A stretch of 7,184 nucleotides of DNA from Actinomycetota bacterium. GTDB lineage: Bacteria > Actinomycetota > Actinomycetes > Mycobacteriales > Jatrophihabitantaceae. Made by a program: the position numbers and the translations under genes. The notes beneath the pieces are model-generated. The model ran no database searches, was not told the origin of the DNA, and saw only the letters and a list, made by a program, of their open reading frames with translations. Below are positions 1 to 5,715 of this stretch, in pieces. The stretch lies in NCBI GenBank assembly GCA_019241805.1, contig JAFAWL010000395.1:1-7184 (forward strand), given 5' to 3'. The first letter of the stretch is position 1. Each line of letters starts with the position of its first letter.

Positions 1-1173
1 GTAGATGAAGGTGGACTTGCGGCGACGCAGCACCGGCAGGCCCAGGGCATAGAGACCGGGTGGCTCGAGTACGCCGCCGTCGTGAAGTAGGCGACCCTTG
101 TCGTCCAGTACGGGGACGTCCAGCCAACCGTATTCCGGCCGATACCCGGTCGCCCAGACGATCGAGCTGATCTCACCGCTCGTGAGATCGAGTTGTAGGC
201 GCGATGTCTCGGGCACGCGGGTCGGTTCCAGTCGCTCGATCGGCCCGAAGTCACTACCGCGGCCCTCACGAACCGCCCAATCGTCGAACGAGGCCAACAG
301 CCGCTCCAGCTTGAGGTCGGCCAGGGCGAACACGTTGCGCAGACCGCCAGAGAACAGGGCACGGCCATCGCGCAGGGCCGCCCATCGGCCGACCAAGCGG
401 ACACCTAGTGCAGTCAGCGCATTGAGATCCAAAGTGACGCGCTCCGGCGTGCCGACGAGTTGGGGCGAGGGCAGGCCGCGTGCGCGAGCGAGATCGTCGA
501 CCTCGTCGTAGCGCTGATCCCAGATGCCGGCGTTGGCCATCCACCAGAGCACGTCGCGCCCACGGTAGACGCGAGGCAACCGGACGTGCTCTCCGACCGA
601 GAGCGTCACCGGACGGCCGGACCGTGCGATCTCGGCGGCCAATTGCACGCCCGTCGCCGAGGCACCGACAACCAATACGCCGCCCTCTGGCAGCTGTCGG
701 GCGTGTCCGTAGTCGAACGGCGTCACCTGCGTGATCTGCGACGGAATCCCGGCCGCGAAGGCAGGCACCGCCGGCCGGTTACAGGCGCCGCTGGCGATCA
801 CGACGGTGCCGGCGCGCAGCTCACCCTGACTCGTGCGCAGGCGATACCCGTCCTCCACCCGGTCCAACCGCTCGACGTTGACCTCGGTTCGTACCGGCGC
901 CTTGACGATCTCCGCGTATTGCTCGATCAGATCGACGACCTCGGCCGCCGCGAGGTAGCCGTCAGGCTCCGGCCCGTCGTAGTGATGCGCGGGCAGCCGC
1001 GCCTGCCAGTTCGGCGTCAGCAGGCGCAGCGACTCCCACCGTTCCCGTCGCCACGAGTTGGCCACGGCCCCCCGTTCGAGCACGACGTGCTCGATCGATC
1101 GCTCTCGGAGGAAGTGGCTCGCGGCCAGACCCGCATGCCCGGCACCAACGACGACCGAGGCGATGCGTTCGAT
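1..1173 (-). CDS. FAD-dependent NAD(P)-binding oxidoreductase, flavin monooxygenase-like (3' end cut by window edge)
   Basis: The 391 visible residues look like a cytosolic single-component flavoprotein monooxygenase/oxidoreductase of the FMO/Baeyer-Villiger superfamily; the substrate cannot be read from sequence. Seen: an FAD-binding GAGHAG at residues 10-15 just after a beta strand (VVVG), a second nucleotide-binding GASATG at about 170-175 for NAD(P)H, and the late 'WATGYRPEYGWLDVP' block at about 340-354, the ATG motif of this superfamily. Family members I recall are about 410-430 residues, so perhaps 25-35 C-terminal residues lie outside the window. The gene follows the OsmC-family gene by 10 nt and probably shares its transcript. 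The start is a problem: the frame is open from 1218 (stop at 1219-1221), but there is no ATG, GTG or TTG before the FAD motif. I place the start at ATC 1173, one base from ATG, 8 nt after a GAGG. Function class is fairly sure; the start is not. Confidence 0.85.
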   Translation of the reverse strand, partial: MERIASVVVGAGHAGLAASHFLRERSIEHVVLERGAVANSWRRERWESLRLLTPNWQARLPAHHYDGPEPDGYLAAAEVVDLIEQYAEIVKAPVRTEVNVERLDRVEDGYRLRTSQGELRAGTVVIASGACNRPAVPAFAAGIPSQITQVTPFDYGHARQLPEGGVLVVGASATGVQLAAEIARSGRPVTLSVGEHVRLPRVYRGRDVLWWMANAGIWDQRYDEVDDLARARGLPSPQLVGTPERVTLDLNALTALGVRLVGRWAALRDGRALFSGGLRNVFALADLKLERLLASFDDWAVREGRGSDFGPIERLEPTRVPETSRLQLDLTSGEISSIVWATGYRPEYGWLDVPVLDDKGRLLHDGGVLEPPGLYALGLPVLRRRKSTFIY

Positions 1174-1183
1174 GACGGCAGCC

Positions 1184-1732
1184 TCAGGCGACCTGGACGG
1201 TGACGTCCGTGGGGTTCGTCAGGGCGTCGAAGACGGCCGAGCGCTTCTGCGACTGCGCCACCAGGGCCTCGATGTCCTGCTTGCTGGCATCGGCGTCGAT
1301 TGTGAAGGTGACCTTGATGTCGTTGAACCCGTTGCGCACGTCGCTGTCCACGCCGAGGATGCCGCGGATGTCGTGGTTGCCTTCGACGACCGACTCGATC
1401 GAGCGGACCTGAATGCCACGATTTTGCGCCACCGACGCCACACCCGCGGTGAGGCAGGCGGCCAGACCGACGAGCAGATATTCGATCGGCGTGATGCCGT
1501 TGTCGGACGCGGCGAAAACCTCGGGATGGTCGGCGTCGAACAGGGCTTCGCTCTTGTGGGTCTGCTCCTGCCCGAGGCCGAAGAAGTTCTGGATGCTCGT
1601 CGTGCTGTGCACACCGTTCTGCCACTTCGAGGACGCCCGCCAGGTGAACTGGGCCGCTTCCGGCGCTCCTCGGAGCACCTCACGGGCATCGAGCAGTGCC
1701 TGCACATTCACGCCGTTGTCGATCGCTGTCAT
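1184..1732 (-). CDS. OsmC-family protein
   Basis: This 182-residue protein belongs to the OsmC/Ohr superfamily, whose characterised members are thiol peroxidases acting on organic hydroperoxides in the cytosol. Seen: the family order of an N-terminal beta region (about 25-75), a central helix 'TPIEYLLVGLAACLTAGVAS' (81-100) carrying Cys93, and a C-terminal beta/helix part with 'GILGVDSDVRNGFNDIKV' (124-141). Cys93 is the only cysteine. The second redox cysteine of OsmC/Ohr, expected near the KRSAVF stretch (163-168), is replaced, apparently by Ser165. I recall the same KRSAVFD sequence in close actinobacterial relatives, so this seems a subfamily trait rather than local damage. Classical two-cysteine peroxidase chemistry is therefore doubtful. 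The ATG start is supported by AGAGG at 1746-1742, 9 nt upstream. The flavin oxidoreductase follows directly; metX is divergent. Confidence 0.9.
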   Translation of the reverse strand: MTAIDNGVNVQALLDAREVLRGAPEAAQFTWRASSKWQNGVHSTTSIQNFFGLGQEQTHKSEALFDADHPEVFAASDNGITPIEYLLVGLAACLTAGVASVAQNRGIQVRSIESVVEGNHDIRGILGVDSDVRNGFNDIKVTFTIDADASKQDIEALVAQSQKRSAVFDALTNPTDVTVQVA

Positions 1733-1741
1733 GTCCGCTGG

Positions 1742-1765
1742 CCTCTCGCTGAATTTCCCTATTTA
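1742..1765 (-). promoter_or_regulatory. Possible promoter -10 and ribosome binding site of the OsmC gene
   Basis: On the minus strand an AT-rich TAAATA (1765-1760) lies in otherwise GC-rich DNA, followed by AGAGG (1746-1742) 9 nt before the ATG at 1732. The -10 matches only the TA start of TANNNT and no convincing -35 is seen. The assignment rests on position and base composition. Confidence 0.35.
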
Positions 1766-1810
1766 GCCGATGGGGATCGGGCGAGAATAACACCGGCGGC
1801 CTGAATTCGG

Positions 1811-1830
1811 ATTGGTTATTATCGACGCCA
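1811..1830 (+). promoter_or_regulatory. Probable leaderless promoter of metX
   Basis: TATTAT at 1817-1822 is a good TANNNT actinobacterial -10 box, and exactly 7 nt separate it from the A of the ATG at 1830. Transcription would then begin at or next to the start codon, giving a leaderless mRNA. No Shine-Dalgarno sequence precedes the ATG, which agrees. The -35 position (about 1794-1799) has no TTGACA-like match. ATTGGT lies directly upstream of the -10. Confidence 0.55.
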
Positions 1831-3047
1831 TGGGGCCCGCCTCGGTGGTCGCGCCCGGCTCGGTGGGCCCGGTCGAGACGCAGTCACTCGACCTGCCCGG
1901 GCCGTTGTCCTTGGACTGCGGCCGGCAACTGGCCGGGCTGCAAATCGCGTACGAGACCTACGGAACCCTCTCCCCCAAACGGGACAATGTCCTTCTCGTG
2001 TGTCACGCGCTCAGCGGCGACGCGCACGCCGCCGGTGTTTCCACCGCGCCGGGCGGTACGAGTACCAGAGACGGATTCGCCGCCGATGACCGCGACGGAA
2101 GCAGCGGGAAGGCCCTTGGCTGGTGGGACGGCATGATCGGGCCGGGCAAAGCATTCGACACCGACCGATTCTTCGTCGTCTCGACCAATCTGCTCGGTGG
2201 CTGCCGTGGCACCACCGGCCCGTCGTCGATCGATCCGGCGACCGGACGACCGTACGGTTCGGATTTCCCCGTGATCACCGTCGCCGACATGGTGCGCACC
2301 CAACGGGCGTTCCTCGATGAACTCGGTATCGAGCGGCTGGCCGCCGTCGCCGGCGGCTCGCTGGGCGGCATGCAGGCCCTCGAGTGGGCGATCAGCTACC
2401 CGGACAAGGTCGATTCGGCCATCGTGATCGCCAGTACGCACGCGCTCCCCCCGCAGGGGCTCGCCTGGAACTCGATCGCCCGCGACGCGATCATGCGTGA
2501 TCCGGCCTGGCGGGGCGGTCATTACTACGGCACCGGGCAGACGCCGGACGCCGGTATGGGCGTGGCCCGCATGGTTGGTCACGTGACCTATCTCTCGGCA
2601 CCCGCTCTCGCTGAAAAGTTCGCTCGCCGCCTGCAGTCCTCCGACCAGATCCGCTACACCATCACCGACGCCGAATTCGAGGTGGAGAGCTACCTACGTC
2701 ACCAGGCCGCGTCATTCGTGCGTCGCTTCGACGCCAACACCTACCTTTACACCTCACGGGCGCTGACCTACTTCGACCTCGCGCGCCAGTACGGACAAGG
2801 ATCACTCGAGCGGGCGCTCAAGCGACTACGAGCCCGAACGCTGTTGATCGCATTCAGTTCCGACTGGATCTACCCGCCCAGCTCGTCCGCCGAGATCGAA
2901 CAGGCGCTGCGCGCACTGGGTCGCCCGGTCGAGTTCCACGTGATCGATGCGCCGTACGGGCACGACTGCTTTCTGCTCGAAGAGGCCCGGCAGACGCCGA
3001 TCATCCGGCGCTTCCTCGGTACGGACGCGCCGGTTTCAGCACAGTGA
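1830..3047 (+). CDS. metX: Homoserine O-acetyltransferase (MetX type)
   Basis: MetX transfers an acyl group from acyl-CoA to homoserine, the activating step of methionine synthesis, as a cytosolic alpha/beta-hydrolase-fold enzyme. The 405 residues contain 'LLGGCRGTTGPSS' (121-133), the nucleophile elbow GGSLGG with Ser177 (175-180), the acid 'SSDWIYPP' with Asp345, and 'YGHDCF' with His378, so the Ser-Asp-His triad is complete. Acetyl-CoA is the usual donor in actinobacteria. Some MetX proteins use succinyl-CoA, and I cannot separate these by eye; the neighbouring metY favours acetyl. Residues about 68-94, rich in Ser, Gly and Asp, form a loop some 18 residues longer than in typical MetX, just before the conserved GWWD. 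I chose ATG 1830 because it lies 7 nt after a -10 box. An in-frame TTG at 1812 would add six residues and overlap that box. It heads an operon with metY. Confidence 0.93.
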   Translation: MGPASVVAPGSVGPVETQSLDLPGPLSLDCGRQLAGLQIAYETYGTLSPKRDNVLLVCHALSGDAHAAGVSTAPGGTSTRDGFAADDRDGSSGKALGWWDGMIGPGKAFDTDRFFVVSTNLLGGCRGTTGPSSIDPATGRPYGSDFPVITVADMVRTQRAFLDELGIERLAAVAGGSLGGMQALEWAISYPDKVDSAIVIASTHALPPQGLAWNSIARDAIMRDPAWRGGHYYGTGQTPDAGMGVARMVGHVTYLSAPALAEKFARRLQSSDQIRYTITDAEFEVESYLRHQAASFVRRFDANTYLYTSRALTYFDLARQYGQGSLERALKRLRARTLLIAFSSDWIYPPSSSAEIEQALRALGRPVEFHVIDAPYGHDCFLLEEARQTPIIRRFLGTDAPVSAQ

Positions 3048-3060
3048 GGATGATGCGTCG

Positions 3061-4398
3061 GTGAGCGAAAACTCGACTCGCGCCGAACCGGCCCGAGACT
3101 TCGGCTTCGAAACCCGTCAACTGCATGCCGGACAGCGTCCCGATCCGAATACGGGTGCGCGCGCAGTGCCTATCTTCCAAACGACGAGCTACGTCTTCGA
3201 AGATGCCGAGTCGGCGTCGGCCTATTTCAACCTGCAGGAATACGGCAACACCTATTCCCGCATCATGAATCCGACGGTCGCCGTGTTCGAGGAGCGGGTC
3301 GCCAACCTGGAAGGCGGCGCCGGCGCCGTGGCGTTCGCGAGCGGCATCGCCGCCCAGGCCGCCGCGCTGTTCACGCTGCTTCAGCCTGGTGATCACGTCG
3401 TATCGTCCTCGGCGCTGTACGGAGGCACCGTCAACCAGCTCAAACACCTGCTGCGCAAGATGAATGTGGAGCTGAGCTGGGTCGATCCCGATGACGCCGA
3501 TGCCTGGCGCACGGCGATCAGGCCGAACACGAAGGCGTTCTTCGCCGAGACGATCGGTAATCCGGCCGGGAACGTGCTCGACATTTCGACGCTCGCCACG
3601 ATCGCCCACGAACACGACCTTCCGTTGATCGTCGACAACACATTCGCTACGCCCTACCTCTGCCGCCCGATCGAGTGGGGTGCGGACATAGTGATCCACT
3701 CGGCGACGAAGTTCATCGGCGGCCACGGAACGAGCATCGGCGGCGTGGTCGTCGAAGCAGGAACGTTCAACTGGTCCAACGGCCGATTCCCCGTCGTTGC
3801 CGACCCGTCGCCGGCGTATCACGGTTTGCAGTTCCACGAAACGTTCGGAACCTACGGCTACCTGATGAAGCTTCGGGCCGAGACACTGCGCGACCTCGGT
3901 GCAGCCATGTCGCCCTTCAACGCCTTCCTCTTCTTACAAGGCCTGGAGACCCTCTCGCTTCGTATGCAACGTCACGTGGAGAACGCGCGGGTCGTCGCCG
4001 CCTTCCTCGATCAGCACGAGCTTGCCTCCCGGGTCGCCTATCCCGAGTTGCCGTCGAGCCCGTATCGCTCGCTCGTGGAGAAGTACCTGCCCCGCGGAGC
4101 GGGTGCGGTGTTCTCCTTCGACTGCGCCGGCGGCCGGCTCGGCGGTCAAGCGCTCATCGGTGGTCTCGGGCTTTGGTCGCATCTGGCCAATGTCGGGGAC
4201 GCCAAGAGTCTGATCATTCATCCGGCGAGCACGACCCATCGGCAACTCAGTGATGACGAACTGCAGGCCGCGGGCGTCGGCCCGGGCACCATACGGCTCT
4301 CGGTCGGCACCGAGTCCGTGGACGACCTGGTCTGGGATCTCGATCAAGGGTTCGCCCGCGTCGCCGCGGTCGTCGAGATGCTGGGGGCAAACGCATGA
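3061..4398 (+). CDS. metY: O-acetylhomoserine sulfhydrylase (aminocarboxypropyltransferase)
   Basis: This PLP enzyme of the Cys/Met metabolism family (cystathionine gamma-synthase fold) exchanges the acetate of O-acetylhomoserine for sulfide, giving homocysteine. The 445 residues fit the roughly 430-residue MetY group, longer than the roughly 380-residue cystathionine gamma-synthases. Seen: 'YSRIMNPT' (65-72), the cofactor region 'SGIAAQ' (94-99), 'VDNTFATPYL' (191-200) with the PLP-contacting Asp192, 'HSATKFIGGHG' with the Schiff-base Lys217, and the C-terminal 'IRLSVGTE' (411-418). The start is GTG 3061, 13 nt after the metX stop. GAGGA at 3046-3050, overlapping that stop, is its ribosome binding site, so the two genes are probably translationally coupled. 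The ATG codons at 3050 and 3053 are in another frame and end at once. The metX-metY order is opposite to the metY-metX order common in corynebacteria and mycobacteria. Confidence 0.95.
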   Translation: MSENSTRAEPARDFGFETRQLHAGQRPDPNTGARAVPIFQTTSYVFEDAESASAYFNLQEYGNTYSRIMNPTVAVFEERVANLEGGAGAVAFASGIAAQAAALFTLLQPGDHVVSSSALYGGTVNQLKHLLRKMNVELSWVDPDDADAWRTAIRPNTKAFFAETIGNPAGNVLDISTLATIAHEHDLPLIVDNTFATPYLCRPIEWGADIVIHSATKFIGGHGTSIGGVVVEAGTFNWSNGRFPVVADPSPAYHGLQFHETFGTYGYLMKLRAETLRDLGAAMSPFNAFLFLQGLETLSLRMQRHVENARVVAAFLDQHELASRVAYPELPSSPYRSLVEKYLPRGAGAVFSFDCAGGRLGGQALIGGLGLWSHLANVGDAKSLIIHPASTTHRQLSDDELQAAGVGPGTIRLSVGTESVDDLVWDLDQGFARVAAVVEMLGANA

Positions 4399-4877
4399 TG
4401 GACCTTTCGGCCTATCAAGAGCCACTGGCGATCCAGCGGGTGTTACACAACGCGAAGTCCATCGCGATCGTCGGGTTGTCGAACAACGAACTGCGTGCGA
4501 GCCACTTCGTCGGCTATTACCTCAAGCGCCATGGCTACCGGATCCTCCCGGTCAATCCACGCGAGAGCGAGATTCTTGGCGAGCTGTGCTACCCGAGCCT
4601 GCTGGACGTACCGGTCGCGGTCGACGTCGTGAATGTATTCCGGGCGCCGGACGCCCTACCTGCGATTGCCACCGACGCCGTCGCGATCAAGGCGGCGACC
4701 TTGTGGTGTCAGTTCGTGGTCATCAATGACGAAGGTACGAGGATCGCGGTCGACGCCGGAATGACGGCCGTCATCGATCGGTGCCTGAAGGTCGAACACG
4801 CTCGCTACGTCGGTCGTATGCACTGGCTCGGCTTCAACACGCAGCGGATCACCGCGGTCCGCGGTGGCCTGCAATAG
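4395..4877 (+). CDS. CoA-binding domain protein (YccU-like)
   Basis: This 160-residue protein is a stand-alone CoA_binding Rossmann domain, like the N-terminal domain of succinyl-CoA synthetase alpha subunit but without the ligase part. Seen: 'SIAIVGLSNN' (22-31), a glycine-containing nucleotide loop; 'RASHFVGYYLKRHGY' (34-48); 'LPVNPR' (51-56), typical of the family; 'CQFVVINDEG' (105-114); and 'VIDRCLKVEHAR' (126-137) near the C terminus. Its biochemical role is not established for this family. The ATG overlaps the metY stop (ATGA, 4395-4398), the classic sign of translational coupling; a second ATG at 4398 would shorten it by one residue. GGGGG about 6 nt upstream could serve as binding site. 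Such genes commonly accompany metX/metY, which suggests a link to acetyl-CoA use or regulation in methionine synthesis, but that is inference. Confidence 0.88.
   Translation: MMDLSAYQEPLAIQRVLHNAKSIAIVGLSNNELRASHFVGYYLKRHGYRILPVNPRESEILGELCYPSLLDVPVAVDVVNVFRAPDALPAIATDAVAIKAATLWCQFVVINDEGTRIAVDAGMTAVIDRCLKVEHARYVGRMHWLGFNTQRITAVRGGLQ
4850..4866. repeat. Perfect 17-bp palindrome at the end of the met operon
   Basis: CACCGCGG, one T, then CCGCGGTG: perfect 8-bp arms lying in the last codons of the CoA-binding gene, ending 8 nt before its stop. In RNA it could form a 6-bp GC stem with a 5-nt loop. No T-run follows, so it is not a standard intrinsic terminator. It may simply reflect GC-rich codons. 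Confidence 0.4.
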
Positions 4878-4910
4878 TTCGGTCTGCCCCACCGCCCGTG
4901 ATCCGCTCGA

Positions 4911-4921
4911 ATTGGTAGGCT
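4911..4921 (+). promoter_or_regulatory. Possible promoter of the GDT1-family transporter gene
   Basis: ATTGGTAGGCT contains TAGGCT (4916-4921), a TANNNT -10 box, in the gap after the CoA-binding gene. It would give a leader of about 130 nt before the ATG at 5061. No TTGACA-like -35 is seen 16-19 nt upstream. The same ATTGGTA core appears before metX and before the gene remnant at 5716. Confidence 0.4.
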
Positions 4922-4931
4922 GGCTCCCGAA

Positions 4932-5060
4932 TTGGAGCAGTCCCTCGACTGGATCTCGACACACCAGCCGCCTTGTCGTGTGCGCAGGGGACTGCGCCGG
5001 CCCGGTGTTCAGGGCCGGTTGACCGGCTGGACGAGACGAACAGAGGAACCGTCGCCAGCC
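4932..5060 (+). promoter_or_regulatory. Structured 5' leader of the GDT1 gene, candidate cis-regulatory RNA
   Basis: Several hairpins compete in this stretch. GCAGTCCCT (4937-4945) can pair with AGGGGACTGC (4986-4995) with one bulge. Alternatively GCGCAG (4982-4987) pairs with CTGCGC (4992-4997) around a GGGA (GNRA-type) tetraloop. CCGGCCC (4997-5003) pairs with GGGCCGG (5012-5018), whose last bases can instead form GCCGG-TTGA-CCGGC (5014-5027). The ribosome binding site GAGGAA is at 5043-5048, 12 nt before the ATG. Mutually exclusive stems before a probable Mn/Ca transporter fit a riboswitch, and yybP-ykoY is known for this gene family. I do not see its hallmark conserved sequence clearly, so the type is left open. 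Confidence 0.35.
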
Positions 5061-5672
5061 ATGCTCGACTTCGCCGTCATCGCGACGGTCTTCGGTCTGA
5101 TCTTCGTCGGCGAGTTGCCGGACAAGACCGCCGTCGCCGGTCTGGTCCTCGGTACTCGCTTTCCATGGCGCTGGGCATTTACCGGCGTCGCCGCCGGTTT
5201 CCTTGCGCACGTCGTGATCGCGGTAGCGGCCGGCTCGTTGCTCACCCTGCTGCCCCGACGGCCGGTCGAGGCGATCGTCGCCGCGCTGTTCCTACTCGGG
5301 GCCGTGCTGGTTTGGCGCGAGGGCCTGGAAAGCGATGACGAAGAGGACGACGAGGACGAGGACGACGGGCTGGCCGACGTGCCGGAAGCGGCCGGATTCT
5401 GGCGCGTCGCCGGCCTGGGCTTCGCAGTGATCTTCGTGGCCGAGTGGGGCGATCTGACGCAGATCCTTACCGCCAACCTGGCCGCGAAGTACCACGACCC
5501 CCTGTCGGTAGGCATCGGCGCCGTGCTCGGCCTGTGGGCCGTCGGTCTACTGGCCATCCTCGGCGGCCGAACGTTACTCCGGGTCCTGCCGCTGAAGTGG
5601 ATCACGAGGATTGCGGCGGTCGTGATGGTGATTCTCGCCGTCTACAGCATCGTCAACGCGATCAAGGGCTGA
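5061..5672 (+). CDS. GDT1/TMEM165 (UPF0016) family membrane cation transporter
   Basis: The family comprises integral membrane transporters for Mn2+ and/or Ca2+ with protons; bacterial members such as MneA export manganese. The 203-residue protein has the two inverted halves expected, each starting with the E-x-G-D-(K/R)-(T/S) signature: 'GELPDKT' at 17-23 and 'AEWGDLT' at 127-133. Both differ from the consensus (Pro for Gly in the first, Leu for Lys/Arg in the second). I believe these forms recur in actinobacteria. Hydrophobic segments lie near 5-17, 38-62, 70-85, 116-130, 149-168 and 182-200. Between the halves is a very acidic linker (90-102) of almost only Asp and Glu, a possible cytosolic metal-sensing or metal-buffering loop. 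ATG 5061 is supported by GAGGAA 12 nt upstream. It is transcribed apart from the met operon, probably from the promoter near 4916. Confidence 0.9.
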   Translation: MLDFAVIATVFGLIFVGELPDKTAVAGLVLGTRFPWRWAFTGVAAGFLAHVVIAVAAGSLLTLLPRRPVEAIVAALFLLGAVLVWREGLESDDEEDDEDEDDGLADVPEAAGFWRVAGLGFAVIFVAEWGDLTQILTANLAAKYHDPLSVGIGAVLGLWAVGLLAILGGRTLLRVLPLKWITRIAAVVMVILAVYSIVNAIKG

Positions 5673-5697
5673 GCCCCGCCGCCCGGGCCAGCGGCTC
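5671..5697 (+). terminator. GC-rich hairpin after the GDT1 gene, possible terminator
   Basis: GAGCC (5671-5675) can pair with GGCTC (5693-5697), or GCCGC (5678-5682) with GCGGC (5691-5695), around a GC-rich loop directly at the stop codon. No U-tract follows, so if it terminates it is of the U-less kind proposed for actinobacteria. Weak evidence. Confidence 0.25.
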
Positions 5698-5699
5698 CA

Positions 5700-5710
5700 A
5701 TTGGTATTAG
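5700..5710 (+). promoter_or_regulatory. Weak promoter-like ATTGGTATTAG element
   Basis: TATTAG (5705-5710) lies 5 nt before GTG 5716 and no ribosome binding site is present, an arrangement like a leaderless start. It departs from TANNNT in its last base. It shares ATTGGTA with the elements at 1811 and 4911. Confidence 0.25.
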
Positions 5711-5715
5711 TCAGC

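Noticed and set aside
460..1203. Plus-strand open frame over the flavin oxidoreductase
   Set aside because: Its composition is a shadow of the minus-strand gene, which carries clear FAD, NAD(P) and ATG motifs.
1733..1829. SAM riboswitch before metX
   Set aside because: The gap is under 100 nt, contains the divergent gene's own leader, lacks the conserved helices as far as I can see, and the metX -10 box lies 7 nt from the ATG.
2947..3060. N-terminal extension of MetY upstream of GTG 3061
   Set aside because: The frame stays open back into metX, but the extension overlaps metX, has no family similarity, and GTG 3061 has a well-placed ribosome binding site.
3001..3837. Long minus-strand open frame opposite metX end and metY
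   Set aside because: It is antisense to a strongly conserved enzyme, is Arg/Gly-rich as expected from GC-biased codons read backwards, and shows no recognisable domain.
5328..5370. Tandem repeat / microsatellite array
   Set aside because: The repetitive GAC/GAG pattern is explained by an acidic protein linker inside a coding gene and is too irregular to call an array.
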